A DNA stretch of 64,000 nucleotides from an uncultured Clostridia bacterium. Its GTDB lineage: Bacteria; Bacillota; Clostridia; Lachnospirales; Lachnospiraceae. The stretch covers positions 62,001 to 126,000 of the forward strand of contig CALBKM010000045.1 of assembly GCA_937895705.1 (NCBI GenBank), given 5' to 3'. Positions within the stretch are counted from its first letter, which is position 1, and each line of letters begins with the position of its first letter. The translations under genes were made by a program, and so were the position numbers. Under the pieces are notes generated by a model. It made no database searches. It was not told where the DNA came from and was given only the letters and a program-made list of their open reading frames with translations. Shown one piece after another: positions 1 through 9,782 of this stretch.

Positions 1-793
1 CGAATGCTGCAATGGACATCAGGGAAAGATTATAGCCGATACTCATGGAAACACCGCACAGCTTTGACAAATAGGTGCAAAGGTACTGACCGAAATAATA
101 GTAGTTCAAATAGGTTCCGGAATACCAGAAATCCTCCGGCGGCATATATTTGCTCTTGTCCAGACTGACCATAAAACCGTAGTCCATAACGCCTTCGGTC
201 TGCCAGCAAAAATCCGGATGAAAACTCTTCATGTAAAGCAAAATCGCAAGTACCGCAAAGAACAGTACTTCATACCAGACAATTTTCGTCAGCATCGCAG
301 AACCGTCACTGATTCCGAGAAACTGCAGTACGGAAACCTTTTTCTTTCTGCACAGAAAAATCAAAAGACCGTAATTGATCGCAAAACAAATACCCAGTAC
401 CACATATCCCGTTACTACGGTAAACTTTCCGATATGAAGGAAGGAAAGAACATACACCAGCCATCCGGTCACAACCAGACCAATGATTTTGCCGAACACA
501 TATCCTCTGTCGGAAAACTTACGGAACAAAAGTGCGGAAAGTGGGAAGAAGGCGATTCCCAATACAAAAAACACCTTAAAGCACCGGGTAACCTGTTCAA
601 ACTCCTCCGCCTTAAAACAGCCCCACAAAAGCTTCCATTCATTTTCCGGATCCATTTTGGCTATAAGATCCGCAAACTTATTTATCAAATCCATTCGGAA
701 CGACTTGTCCGCCAGATTCCATACCATGGCGAACACAAGTATTCCCAGAAGCCCCAGCCCAAACTCCCAAAACAATCTCTTTTTGTTTTTCAT
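1..793 (-). CDS. DUF2298-like polytopic membrane protein (3' part missing, runs off window)
   Basis: The frame is open from the ATG at 793 to the window edge, so only the N-terminal ~264 residues are visible. They contain an N-terminal signal-anchor (MKNKKRLFWEFGLGLLG), several hydrophobic segments, and a tyrosine-rich loop LNYYYFGQYLCTYLSKL. That loop matches the YYY-type motif of DUF2298 membrane proteins, which are predicted GT-C-like enzymes or carriers acting on lipid-linked sugars. The gene heads toward lower coordinates, directly downstream of a glycosyltransferase and glf, so a role in building or exporting a cell-surface glycan is inferred. Family assignment rests on the motif and topology only; the C-terminal half is unseen. 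Confidence 0.7.
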   Translation of the reverse strand, partial: MKNKKRLFWEFGLGLLGILVFAMVWNLADKSFRMDLINKFADLIAKMDPENEWKLLWGCFKAEEFEQVTRCFKVFFVLGIAFFPLSALLFRKFSDRGYVFGKIIGLVVTGWLVYVLSFLHIGKFTVVTGYVVLGICFAINYGLLIFLCRKKKVSVLQFLGISDGSAMLTKIVWYEVLFFAVLAILLYMKSFHPDFCWQTEGVMDYGFMVSLDKSKYMPPEDFWYSGTYLNYYYFGQYLCTYLSKLCGVSMSIGYNLSLMSIAAF

Positions 794-813
794 GATTGTA
801 CCAACTCTCTTTA

Positions 814-1542
814 TTACTTATCTTCCTTACAAGCCTGATTTACCATCTTGTTAATCTTAACAAAGTCGCCTACCGCCTTTTTACCGATTTTAAAGATACG
901 CTTCATGTTGATGGAATTCACACCACCCTGGCGCGGACGGAAGGTAATCGGAATATACTTTACCGGAAGCTTCTTCTTGGCAAAAATAACGGAAATCACT
1001 ACGTTAGACAAGTTGTAATCCTTCGGAATCAGCGGAAGAACCTTCTTAAGTTCCCCGGCCTGCATCAAACGGAACGGTGTATTGGCATCCGTCAACTTGA
1101 CGTGGAACAACAATAAGCAAACCAGCTTTAACGTCTTTGTTACAAATACTCTGGACGCACCGTCTTCTCTCTTGCTGCGATGACCGATGACCATGGCATA
1201 GTCGTTGCGCAATTCCCAGAACTGGGCAAACTCCTCCGCCTTGGTCTGACCGTCGGAATCGGTCTGGAACACAAAGTCCGCCCCCTGCTCCAACGCATAA
1301 TTGTACCCGTACAAAAGGGTTGCACCGTGACCGCCGTTCGGCTTTGTCAGTGCAATCAACTGCGGATACTTCGCTTCCGCCTCCTTAAGCATCGCGTAGG
1401 TATTGTCTTTGCTGCCGTCATCAATAATGACAAGACGACTGTCTGCTCCTGCGGATACCGCCACCGGATGCCAGTCCTCAATAACACTCTGAATCGTTTC
1501 CTGCTCATTATACGCCGGAATCACAATATATAATTTGTCCAT
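814..1542 (-). CDS. Family 2 glycosyltransferase (dolichyl-phosphate mannose synthase-like)
   Basis: A 242-residue GT-A fold protein. It opens with the family 2 strand YIVIPAYNEQE, has the nucleotide-binding DDGSKD motif near residue 40 and a DSDG metal-binding DxD-type motif near residue 95. No C-terminal membrane segments are present, unlike the second GT2 at 4847-5797, so it is probably a soluble or peripheral enzyme transferring a sugar from a nucleotide donor to a lipid or glycan acceptor. The ATG at 1542 is preceded by GGAG at suitable spacing. It lies 19 bases after glf, in one minus-strand operon. Donor and acceptor cannot be read from the sequence. Confidence 0.88.
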   Translation of the reverse strand: MDKLYIVIPAYNEQETIQSVIEDWHPVAVSAGADSRLVIIDDGSKDNTYAMLKEAEAKYPQLIALTKPNGGHGATLLYGYNYALEQGADFVFQTDSDGQTKAEEFAQFWELRNDYAMVIGHRSKREDGASRVFVTKTLKLVCLLLFHVKLTDANTPFRLMQAGELKKVLPLIPKDYNLSNVVISVIFAKKKLPVKYIPITFRPRQGGVNSINMKRIFKIGKKAVGDFVKINKMVNQACKEDK

Positions 1543-1561
1543 TTTTTACTCCTTCTCCTGA

Positions 1562-2656
1562 TTATTTCGCAAGCTTCTCTTCAAACAGGTTCAATGCACT
1601 GCGTACTACCGCATCCATATTGTAGTAGCGATACTCCGCCAGACGACCGATGAAAAATACATTGGTTTCCTTATCCATTTCTTCGCGATACTTGGCAAAC
1701 TGCTCCTTGTACTCCGCCGTCGGGAACGGATAATACGGCTCACCGTCGGAATTCGGATACTCTTTTAAAATAGTGGTCTTATCGTGCTTCTGCCAGGTCA
1801 TCTTCTTAAATTCGGTAATTCTCGTAAAATCAAAATCATTCGGATAATTCACCACCGGAGCTTCCTGATAAGACTCCGTATCCAGCGTCTCGAACTCAAA
1901 ACGGATACTTCTGTACGCCATCTTACCGTACTTGTAATCGTAGAAATAGTCCGTCGGGCCGGTATAAATCAGGGCATCATACTCTAAATCTCCGATTACC
2001 TCTTTATAATCCGTATTCAACATAATCTTGATATTCGGGTTCTTTACCATGTTCTCGCACATTTTGGTATAACCGTGGCGCGGCATCCCCTGATACTTGT
2101 CTGCAAAATATCTGGTATCACGGTTGGTACGCACCGGAATCCGGGCAATAATGGAAGTATCAATTTCCGCCGGATCTAAGCCCCACTGCTTCTTTGTATA
2201 ATTTTCAAAAAACTTCTGATAAATCTCTTCACCGACTTTACTCAGCGCCACATCACGGCTGGTCTTAATCTCAGGGATGTCCACTGCCTGCTTATGAAAG
2301 AAATCCTCCACCTCAAAGGTGCTCAAATTCAGATTGTAGAGCTTGTTTACCGTCTCTACCGTAATCGGCATCGGAATCAGATTACCGTCCACATAAGAAA
2401 GTACTCTGTGCCAAAAATCATTCCACTTGGTAAACTTACTTAAATACTCGTAAACTTCCTTGTCGTTGGTGTGGAAAATGTGCGGACCGTAATTATGAAT
2501 CAGAACGCCGTCCTCGTTATAAGAATCGTACACGTTACCGCCGATGTGACCTCTTTTCTCGATAACTAACACCTTCTTGTCCAATACATTGGCAATTCGT
2601 TCCGCTACCGTCAGACCCGCAAGGCCTGCTCCTACCACTACATAATCAAACTTCAT
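1562..2656 (-). CDS. glf: UDP-galactopyranose mutase
   Basis: Flavoenzyme converting UDP-galactopyranose to UDP-galactofuranose, the donor for galactofuranose-containing polysaccharides. The N-terminal FAD-binding GAGLAGL loop, the GGNVYDSYNEDG stretch, the NYGPHIFHT substrate-side motif and the RTNRDTRYFADKYQG segment are all typical, and the length (364 residues) is normal for bacterial Glf. The start at 2656 was chosen because GGAG lies 7 bases upstream; an in-frame ATG two codons earlier overlaps the ribosome binding site. Its place between glycosyltransferases and two polytopic membrane proteins indicates that the operon makes a Galf-containing surface glycan. Confidence 0.97.
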   Translation of the reverse strand: MKFDYVVVGAGLAGLTVAERIANVLDKKVLVIEKRGHIGGNVYDSYNEDGVLIHNYGPHIFHTNDKEVYEYLSKFTKWNDFWHRVLSYVDGNLIPMPITVETVNKLYNLNLSTFEVEDFFHKQAVDIPEIKTSRDVALSKVGEEIYQKFFENYTKKQWGLDPAEIDTSIIARIPVRTNRDTRYFADKYQGMPRHGYTKMCENMVKNPNIKIMLNTDYKEVIGDLEYDALIYTGPTDYFYDYKYGKMAYRSIRFEFETLDTESYQEAPVVNYPNDFDFTRITEFKKMTWQKHDKTTILKEYPNSDGEPYYPFPTAEYKEQFAKYREEMDKETNVFFIGRLAEYRYYNMDAVVRSALNLFEEKLAK

Positions 2657-2684
2657 TCCCATTCTCCTTCCGATTCCTTTTGTA

Positions 2685-4844
2685 TCAATTCTGTGCGGAT
2701 ACCGGCTTTCCGGTATCGTATACAGTCAATTTCCATTCATCTTCCCCCTGGGTATAAACCGCCTCGTAGGTCATTGCAATGATATTCTCCCGCACCGTGT
2801 ACTCTTCTCGTGCTTCGATATCCACAATGATATAGTCGATTCCGTATTCCTTCACTAACTCATCCAATTCCTCCGGGCTTCTTGCCCCGAACATCTGACG
2901 AACTGCTCTTCCTCTGGTAGAAGTGTCATACCCTGCGGATTCCGCATAATAGCTGTGCCCGTAGAACAACATTCCTCCGCCCAGAACAACCGGATTCAAA
3001 TCATAGCTTCCCGTTAAGATCAAATCATCGGAATCCGTATTCTCGTCAATCCAGACAGTCACCGGATCCTGTAAATCGTAGTGTACATGATATTTATCCT
3101 GCATTCTCACGATACGGTATTCGTAAATTCCGGTAAGTGTCATAAGCAACACCAACATCGCTGCCACAACGCGGCGAAGCCATGTCGGCTGTTTCGGCCA
3201 TACACATTCTTTTGCAAACAACTCTCCGATTATAATCGCCGGGAAGACAGACAACAACATCTCGGACAACATTACAAACTTATGATTGACCGAAATATAA
3301 TACTCTACCAAATATAAGTTTTCCGGAGTTACTTCGATTCCCGCAATCAAAAATACGGTAAATGCAATGACAAGCGGCACGGAAAACACCAATACAAGGT
3401 ACCGTTTTACACCTCGTCCGAAACAGAGGTACGCTGCCACAAACAACAACAGCACGCCCCATAGCCGCCACATATAATCCAACGCTCCGAACAGTGTTTT
3501 ATTCTCTGCGAGAAAACCGAAAAAGTACTGTGCGGCCACCGCAGACCCGGTAATAAACAACTTTGACTCGAGTATCGACAATACCAGTGCCGTTAACGCG
3601 GTAATCAAATAGTCCAAACGGTAGTCGGACACCACTGCCATAAAAAAGAGCATGGCACAACAGGCAATCACCACCGAACCGTTAAAAAACGACATTCCTC
3701 CCAACAAAACACCCAGAGCTAACGCCCGCAGAGGATGCTTTATTCCGAAGGCTGTTTTCGTAAAGAAAAACTCTTTTATATAGACACCGGTATTTTTTCC
3801 TGCGATGCGCACCCATTCCGTAATACTGCCGGAACCCTTCCGCTCCGCCGCCAGCTCCGCTCTCTTCCCCTTTAACTTCTCTGCCATTTCATACACATAC
3901 GGCAGGAAAAAGTGAAGCGCCAACAACATGACAACAATGGCAAACGCCAGATGTCTCTGGTTACAATACACTTTTATATTCCAAAGACCCCATTCTTCCT
4001 TCTGGGTATAACTGAAAAACTCACTGTGTTCTTTGATTCGCTGCCACATTTCTTCTTTCGGAAGTCCTGCCAGAAAACGAAAGAAACTAGGGGAACTGCG
4101 GAACACAAAAAACAAAACCGTCAACGTTCCCACCACACGCTTTCCCGTCAACTTCGCAGCAAGCGCATACAACAGAGTACAGGTTGCCATGAGACCGAAA
4201 ATACTGAGAAGATTAAAGGCCCAGTCGATTCTCATCCCTAAAAACTCCAGATTCCCCGTAAGAAACTGGAACATAAAGTGATACTTTACATCTTCTCCCG
4301 CAAAATGTGCGTACTGGGTAGGAAAATTGTTTCCGCAGGAGAAGGAACGTATCATTCCCATATGAGGCGCAAAATCACTGTGCACGGTATAGCCCACCAG
4401 TAATTGTCCGTTTTCCACCCGAAATGTATTAAACATCAGTTCCGTAAAAAACAAAAGCAAAAAAGCAAAGAAAACGAGCTCCGCAATAAGAATCTTGCGG
4501 TCTCCTTCCTTTCTCTTTTCTTTGGTCCATTGCTTGCGGACGCGGAACCAGATTAACAGCACCGCCGCTGTCATAAACAACAACATGGAAACCAGATTCG
4601 CCACAGTCAACGGGTACTCCGCACCGCCAACAACTTTTATGACGTATGCCGCCAGATAGGTCACCCAGGTAAGAGGAATCAGTCCGGCCAGCACCCATGC
4701 CGGTACCCGGATATAGTAAGACGGCAGAAATAAATCACTTCCGAAAAAAGTCTTCTCACCTATCTTATTAAATTTCGGAAAAAGTGTTTCGCATACCGCG
4801 TATCCGAATGCCACACCTACCAGCAAGTAGATAAAACCCAACAT
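2685..4844 (-). CDS. Large polytopic membrane protein, GT-C-like, unknown specificity
   Basis: A 719-residue protein with a dozen or more hydrophobic segments. Its first large extracytoplasmic loop has HSDFAPHMGMIRSF followed by HFAGEDVKYHF. This is the kind of acidic/His loop between TM1-2 and TM3-4 seen in GT-C glycosyltransferases (Asp-containing loop, then a Tyr-rich loop). The C-terminal ~110 residues are soluble, outside the last membrane segment (DYIIVDIEAREEYTV). Its loop layout loosely resembles the DUF2298-like protein at 1-793, so the two may be related. Start at 4844 has GGAGG upstream; spacing to the upstream GT2 is 2 bases, consistent with translational coupling. Predicted to transfer or flip a lipid-linked sugar of the same glycan; this is inference. 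Confidence 0.6.
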   Translation of the reverse strand: MLGFIYLLVGVAFGYAVCETLFPKFNKIGEKTFFGSDLFLPSYYIRVPAWVLAGLIPLTWVTYLAAYVIKVVGGAEYPLTVANLVSMLLFMTAAVLLIWFRVRKQWTKEKRKEGDRKILIAELVFFAFLLLFFTELMFNTFRVENGQLLVGYTVHSDFAPHMGMIRSFSCGNNFPTQYAHFAGEDVKYHFMFQFLTGNLEFLGMRIDWAFNLLSIFGLMATCTLLYALAAKLTGKRVVGTLTVLFFVFRSSPSFFRFLAGLPKEEMWQRIKEHSEFFSYTQKEEWGLWNIKVYCNQRHLAFAIVVMLLALHFFLPYVYEMAEKLKGKRAELAAERKGSGSITEWVRIAGKNTGVYIKEFFFTKTAFGIKHPLRALALGVLLGGMSFFNGSVVIACCAMLFFMAVVSDYRLDYLITALTALVLSILESKLFITGSAVAAQYFFGFLAENKTLFGALDYMWRLWGVLLLFVAAYLCFGRGVKRYLVLVFSVPLVIAFTVFLIAGIEVTPENLYLVEYYISVNHKFVMLSEMLLSVFPAIIIGELFAKECVWPKQPTWLRRVVAAMLVLLMTLTGIYEYRIVRMQDKYHVHYDLQDPVTVWIDENTDSDDLILTGSYDLNPVVLGGGMLFYGHSYYAESAGYDTSTRGRAVRQMFGARSPEELDELVKEYGIDYIIVDIEAREEYTVRENIIAMTYEAVYTQGEDEWKLTVYDTGKPVSAQN

Positions 4845-4846
4845 CC

Positions 4847-5797
4847 CTATTTTTCCTCCTCTTTCCCACGAATGACCCGGGAGGTCAGATAACGCGGTCT
4901 TCCTTTTATTTCATGATAAATCTTCATCAGATACAGTCCGATAATTCCGAGGCTGATCATAATCATGCTGCCGATTAACAACAACAGCAGAATCACCGTA
5001 GTAAAACCGCCCAGAGCATGTCCCGAAATCTTCATGTACAATGTCTGAATTCCGAGGACAATGGCTCCCAGAAACATAACAAAGCCAAGAATTGTAATGC
5101 AGTGAAGCGGTGCGGAAGTATAGGAAGTCACCGCCGTTACCGCCAGCGTAATCAAACGCTTTAAGGACCACTTGGAAGCCCCGTCCACCCGTTCCGCAAC
5201 CTCAAAATCAAAGGACTTTCGTTCGAACCCAACCCAAGCGGACATACCTCTGAAAAAGGTCATCCTCTCCGGCATCTGTTTCATTGCTTCCACTACCTTC
5301 CGGTCTAAAAGTTTAAAATCCGATGCGTTATCAAACTCAATTCCGGTTGCCTTATTAATCATGCCATAGAAAAGCTTTGCACAAAAACGGTACGTCTTCT
5401 TTTCTTTTCCGCGGGAAGACTTTACACCTTCCACTACCTCGGCGCCCTCCTGCCAAAGACGTACCATCTCCGGAATCTTTTCCGGCGGATGCTGCAAATC
5501 CGCATCCATTACAATAATCGCATCTCCCGAAGCCGCATCAAGTCCCGCACAAAGTGCCGGCTCTTTCCCGAAATTTCTGGACAACCGTACCGCGGTGACA
5601 CGCGCGTCTTCCTTTGCCATACTGCTTATTATACTCCAGGATTCATCCTTGGAACCGTCATCCACCAGCACCAATTCGTAGGGAATTGCCGCATCATCAC
5701 ATATTTTTCCAACGTAAGCCATCGATGTCCGAATATGGGCCGCCTCGTTATACACCGGCACTACAATCGAAATCAGCTTTTGCAACTCACCTTCCAT
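4847..5797 (-). CDS. Membrane-anchored family 2 glycosyltransferase (GtrB/ArnC-like)
   Basis: A 316-residue enzyme with an N-terminal GT2 catalytic domain (ISIVVPVYNEAAHIR, LVLVDDGSKDESW, then DADLQHP as the metal-binding motif) and two C-terminal transmembrane helices near residues 230-300. This is the architecture of polyprenyl-phosphate glycosyltransferases such as GtrB and ArnC, which load a sugar from a nucleotide donor onto undecaprenyl phosphate. The activated sugar would then be used outside the membrane by a GT-C enzyme, plausibly the adjacent 719-residue protein. GGAGG precedes the ATG at 5797. First gene of the visible glycan operon, 10 bases downstream of the AAA gene. Confidence 0.9.
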   Translation of the reverse strand: MEGELQKLISIVVPVYNEAAHIRTSMAYVGKICDDAAIPYELVLVDDGSKDESWSIISSMAKEDARVTAVRLSRNFGKEPALCAGLDAASGDAIIVMDADLQHPPEKIPEMVRLWQEGAEVVEGVKSSRGKEKKTYRFCAKLFYGMINKATGIEFDNASDFKLLDRKVVEAMKQMPERMTFFRGMSAWVGFERKSFDFEVAERVDGASKWSLKRLITLAVTAVTSYTSAPLHCITILGFVMFLGAIVLGIQTLYMKISGHALGGFTTVILLLLLIGSMIMISLGIIGLYLMKIYHEIKGRPRYLTSRVIRGKEEEK

Positions 5798-5807
5798 AAA
5801 TCCTCCT

Positions 5808-7409
5808 CTACACAGTCACATCCTCTTCCGTAATTACGGTAATGTCTTTGATGGACTGCGCATTGTACGCAATAATACGATTTGCCTGATTACTTACCAT
5901 TCGTTCGAACAGGTTTCGGATTCCTCTGGCATTTCCGAATTCCCTGCACGCAACCTCGTCCATACCCGCAAGCATCCGCTCCGCTTTTTGTCTGGCGCCT
6001 TCGGTCAGACAAAAGCCGGCATCCGCCGCCATGGAATCCAAAATAGCCAACAACTCATCTTTAGTATAATCCGCAAACGTGATAAATTTGTTAAATCTGG
6101 AATACAATCCGGTATTTGCCTTTAAAAAACGCTTCATCTCGTCGGTGTATCCCGCCACAATAATTACTAAATCGTCTCTGTGGTCCTCCATCAGCTTTAC
6201 CAACGTATCGATAGCCTCCGCACCAAAATCGTTGGCCGCATGTTCCGGGGCCAGTGCATAAGCCTCGTCGATAAACAGCACGCCTCCCAAGGCTCGTTCT
6301 ACGGCTTCTTTTACCTTTAATGCCGTTTGGCCCACATAGCCTGCCACCAGACCGGAACGGTCTGTCTCCGTCAAAGTACCTTTACTTAAAATTCCCAACT
6401 CCCGGTAAATCTGAGCTACCAGCCGGGCTACGGTTGTCTTACCGGTACCCGGACTTCCCGTAAATACCATATGGTACGACATATTCATTTGAGGAAGCTT
6501 GTACTTTTCCCTCAACTTTTTCACTTTGATTAAGTTAATCAAAGAACGAATTTCTTCCTTCACGGCAGACAATCCTACCATCCGGTTTAACTGCTCCGTC
6601 AGACGGTCGATTTCCTCCTCCGCTTTCTTTTCCCTTATACTTTCTACCGCTTCTTCCGCCGCATCCGCCAATGCCTCCGGAAGATATCCCGGTGCTTCGT
6701 CTTCCCGCTGCCTTTGTACGCTCAGACGTTCCGTTGCCACAGCGGTACCGGTACTTTGCCGATAATAAAAATACTTACTTTTGTAGGAGGAAAAGTCTTC
6801 TCCCGCTTCCCTAAGCATCCGGCACCCTTCGGAAAGATTTCCCGAGCACAGTTTCTTGAATATGTACTTCCCGTCCACTGTGCGGCTTTCATCCTCCATA
6901 TTTTCCAAAAATACCGCTACTTTATCAAAATACAAACCGATAAACTTAGACACATTGGTATCTCTCACCTGATTTAAGTAAGAAAGACAAATCATCACAT
7001 TTAAGATCGCATCGAAAAACAATCCGGTAACTCCGATATGCTTTTTCTGGTCTCTGAGGCAAAGCAATTGCAATAAAATCGGCGGTGCTTCCAAAAACTT
7101 TGCTGAACGACTCACCGCATCACTCAAATCTCCCGCAATCCACGCAGCCCGAAGTCCCAGCATATCCTGCTTCGTCACTCCTGCTGCAAACAAAACTTCT
7201 TCTTCGTTTAAACGCTTGCCGAACACAAGGAACTGCACCATCAGAGACTGTACATACAAATCCAGAACCTCATTCATGGACAAATGCAATATCTTTTCGG
7301 CATCGGAAAAGAAGCCTTCCTGCTCCAATTCCGCACAATACTCCGAAAGAAGCCGGTAGTTTTCTCCCGCAATCCGATGAAGTTGTTCATTGGAATACTG
7401 CTTCTGCAT
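5808..7409 (-). CDS. AAA ATPase, CbbX/SpoVK-like, with long N-terminal domain
   Basis: The C-terminal half (about residues 265-533) is a CbbX/SpoVK type AAA module: Walker A GSPGTGKTT, Walker B GGVLFIDEAYAL, and an arginine-rich sensor region near YSRFNKFITF. The N-terminal ~250 residues are helical and not recognised. They end in a charged linker (EKKAEEEIDRLTEQL). SpoVK of Bacillus is about 320 residues, so this protein carries a large extra domain that may select substrates. It is transcribed just ahead of the glycan operon; whether they are co-transcribed is unclear. GGAG lies upstream of the ATG. Likely a protein-remodelling ATPase; target unknown. Confidence 0.8.
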   Translation of the reverse strand: MQKQYSNEQLHRIAGENYRLLSEYCAELEQEGFFSDAEKILHLSMNEVLDLYVQSLMVQFLVFGKRLNEEEVLFAAGVTKQDMLGLRAAWIAGDLSDAVSRSAKFLEAPPILLQLLCLRDQKKHIGVTGLFFDAILNVMICLSYLNQVRDTNVSKFIGLYFDKVAVFLENMEDESRTVDGKYIFKKLCSGNLSEGCRMLREAGEDFSSYKSKYFYYRQSTGTAVATERLSVQRQREDEAPGYLPEALADAAEEAVESIREKKAEEEIDRLTEQLNRMVGLSAVKEEIRSLINLIKVKKLREKYKLPQMNMSYHMVFTGSPGTGKTTVARLVAQIYRELGILSKGTLTETDRSGLVAGYVGQTALKVKEAVERALGGVLFIDEAYALAPEHAANDFGAEAIDTLVKLMEDHRDDLVIIVAGYTDEMKRFLKANTGLYSRFNKFITFADYTKDELLAILDSMAADAGFCLTEGARQKAERMLAGMDEVACREFGNARGIRNLFERMVSNQANRIIAYNAQSIKDITVITEEDVTV

Positions 7410-7492
7410 CTTACCGCTCCTTTCCTCCGATTCCTGTGCATAAAGTCACATAATAAGTATACCACATTTTTCAAAAAAGAAAAGGAAAATAT

Positions 7493-7583
7493 AAGTCGGA
7501 TTTTATATTTTCTTCCTGTCAAAATGTCAGTTAGCCGGTGGCTATATGAAAAAGACTGTAAAAGAAAATATAAAATCCGACTT
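7493..7583 (-). repeat. Long hairpin downstream of recG with 22-bp perfect arms
   Basis: Positions 7493-7514 and 7562-7583 are perfect inverted repeats (22 bp, starting AAGTCGGATTTTATATTTTC). A small inner dyad TAGCCGGTGGCTA lies in the loop. On the minus strand the hairpin is followed by a T-rich run (7470-7492), so it can act as the recG terminator. A second hairpin, GCGAGG 7593-7598 with CCTCGC 7615-7620, lies between it and the recG stop. The arms are much longer than an ordinary terminator needs. This explains the 250-base gap between recG and the AAA gene. Confidence 0.75.
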
Positions 7584-7659
7584 TTGGTATCTGCGAGGAC
7601 TACGCAAGAGTTCGCCTCGCCCGAGCCGACGCACATCTTAACGAGACAAATCAACGCTT

Positions 7660-9699
7660 TTATATCGACTCCGCCATATCGCGTATCCTTCCCGACACCT
7701 CCTCCGAGAACCACACGCGGTACAGTTCCTCTGCCTCTTTTTTACTTAAATTGTTTACCGTATCACTGACTTCTTTTAATAAGGCCGCATCGGTATAAAT
7801 ATCTCCTATGGCAAACTCCAGTTCACCGCTCTGTCTGATTCCGAACAAATCTCCCGGTCCTCTGAGGCGCAAATCTTCCCCGGCAATAAAGAACCCGTCG
7901 TTGGACTTGTTTAAAATCTCCAGACGTTCCATCGTCTCCGGCGCATCGGAGGAACTGATCATAATACAATAGGATTCCGCATCGCCTCTTCCGACACGGC
8001 CTCGTAACTGATGAAGCTGGGCCAGGCCGAACCGTTCCGCATTTTCAATCATCATCACAGTGGCATTCGGCACATTCACTCCGACTTCCACTACCGTCGT
8101 AGACACCAGTACCTGTATTTTCCCTTCGGCAAACCGGTTCATCCGCACGGTCTTCTCCTTCGCCGACATCTTTCCGTGAAGGTATTCTACGGAAACATCC
8201 GCACCCAAAGCCTCCCGAAGCGTCTCCGTATAATCCAGTACGTTTTCCGCCTCCGTAGTTTCGGAATCCTCCACCATTGCACAAATCACATAGGCCTGCC
8301 GTCCGACATCGATTTGTTTGCGGATAAACCGATGGGCTGTGTCACGATACCCCGTACCAACCACGCAGTTTTTTATCGGCTTTCTTCCCTTCGGCAGTTC
8401 ATCCACAATGGAAATATCCAAATCTCCGTACAAAATAATTGCTAACGTTCGTGGAATCGGGGTGGCACTCATGACAAGAATATGGGGATGTGTACCCTTT
8501 TCGGAAAACAGTTCTCTTTGCCGTACTCCGAACCGATGCTGCTCGTCCGTAATCACAAGTCCCAGGTTATGGTATTCCACCTTTTCCTGAAACAAGGCCT
8601 GGGTGCCGATAATAATATCCGCATCTCCGACTGCGATCTCCTGTCTGGCTCTCTTTTTCTGTGCTTCGGTCATGGAGCCGGTCAGTAAGGCGCAGGTTAC
8701 CCCAAAGGGTGCAAACAGTGCCACCGCATCCGCCATATGCTGTCTTGCCAGCACTTCCGTCGGGGCCATCAGTGCCGTCTGATAGCCGGACTTTACCGCC
8801 GCCAGCATGGCAAGCATGGCAAGAATCGTCTTACCGGAGCCTACATCTCCCTGCACCAGTCGGGCCATAGTACCTCCGCCCGCCAAGTCTGTCTTTATCT
8901 CTTCCCATACCTTTTTCTGGGCGCCGGTCAGTTCGTAAGGAAGGGATGCAATCAATTGCTCGCACGCCCCGGTCTCCCTTATGGGACACCGGTTGATTTC
9001 CTTTCCCTTCTGCTCCTTATGATAGGTCAGCAACAACATAAACCGAAAGAATTCCTCAAACACCAGCCGACGTCTTGCCTCCGTCAGAGTCTCCATACTT
9101 TTCGGAAAGTGAATCTCCTCCACCGCCGCCCGATGAGATATAAGATCATGAGCTTTTGCAATCTTTGCCGGCAAACGCTCCGGTTCCCGTTCACACTCTG
9201 CCAAGGCTGCGGTTACCGCCTTTGAAATGATACCGTTCCGGAGTCCTTCCGTCAGACTGTACACCGGCTGCAACACCTTTAACAGTCTTCCGTACTCCTC
9301 TCTTGTATACTTTTTCGGCTGTTCCAGCACAAGGGTGCCTTTTTTCCGTACCACTTTCCCGCGGAACAAATGTCTGGTTCCCATGGTCAATTGATTTTTC
9401 ATATATGGCTGGTTATACCAAGTCAGCTTCATGGTACCGGACGGATCTTTTACCACGCAGGTCAACACCTGCAAGTTCCGGTACCGTGTTACATCGGCAC
9501 TTTTTATCACTGAAGCTTCAATGGTGGAAATTTTACCTTCTTTTAATTCGCCGATGGGTGTCGGAAGTTCATAGGTTTCATAGGTACGGGGATAATAAGA
9601 CAGCAAATCCCCTACAGTCAACACATCCAGTTTCTGTAAAAGCTTTGCCGTTTTTTCTCCGATTCCTTTAATACAGGTAATCTTATCCGTTTGTCGCAT
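7660..9699 (-). CDS. recG: ATP-dependent DNA helicase RecG
   Basis: A 679-residue superfamily 2 helicase that remodels stalled replication forks and Holliday junctions. An N-terminal helix-hairpin-like and OB-fold wedge domain (GEKTAKLLQKLDVLTVGDLL) is followed by Walker A VQGDVGSGKT, the DEQH box VITDEQHRFGVRQRE, motif III MSATPIPRT and motif VI QLRGRVGRG. Length is standard for RecG. The ATG at 9699 has AAAGGGGG upstream. It stands alone between hairpins on both sides. Confidence 0.98.
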   Translation of the reverse strand: MRQTDKITCIKGIGEKTAKLLQKLDVLTVGDLLSYYPRTYETYELPTPIGELKEGKISTIEASVIKSADVTRYRNLQVLTCVVKDPSGTMKLTWYNQPYMKNQLTMGTRHLFRGKVVRKKGTLVLEQPKKYTREEYGRLLKVLQPVYSLTEGLRNGIISKAVTAALAECEREPERLPAKIAKAHDLISHRAAVEEIHFPKSMETLTEARRRLVFEEFFRFMLLLTYHKEQKGKEINRCPIRETGACEQLIASLPYELTGAQKKVWEEIKTDLAGGGTMARLVQGDVGSGKTILAMLAMLAAVKSGYQTALMAPTEVLARQHMADAVALFAPFGVTCALLTGSMTEAQKKRARQEIAVGDADIIIGTQALFQEKVEYHNLGLVITDEQHRFGVRQRELFSEKGTHPHILVMSATPIPRTLAIILYGDLDISIVDELPKGRKPIKNCVVGTGYRDTAHRFIRKQIDVGRQAYVICAMVEDSETTEAENVLDYTETLREALGADVSVEYLHGKMSAKEKTVRMNRFAEGKIQVLVSTTVVEVGVNVPNATVMMIENAERFGLAQLHQLRGRVGRGDAESYCIMISSSDAPETMERLEILNKSNDGFFIAGEDLRLRGPGDLFGIRQSGELEFAIGDIYTDAALLKEVSDTVNNLSKKEAEELYRVWFSEEVSGRIRDMAESI

Positions 9700-9782
9700 A
9701 CCGTTCCCCCTTTCCTTCGAAACAAATCGGTTACACCGCGCAGGTATTGTGCATCATCAACGCAACACTCGATCCCCTGCAT

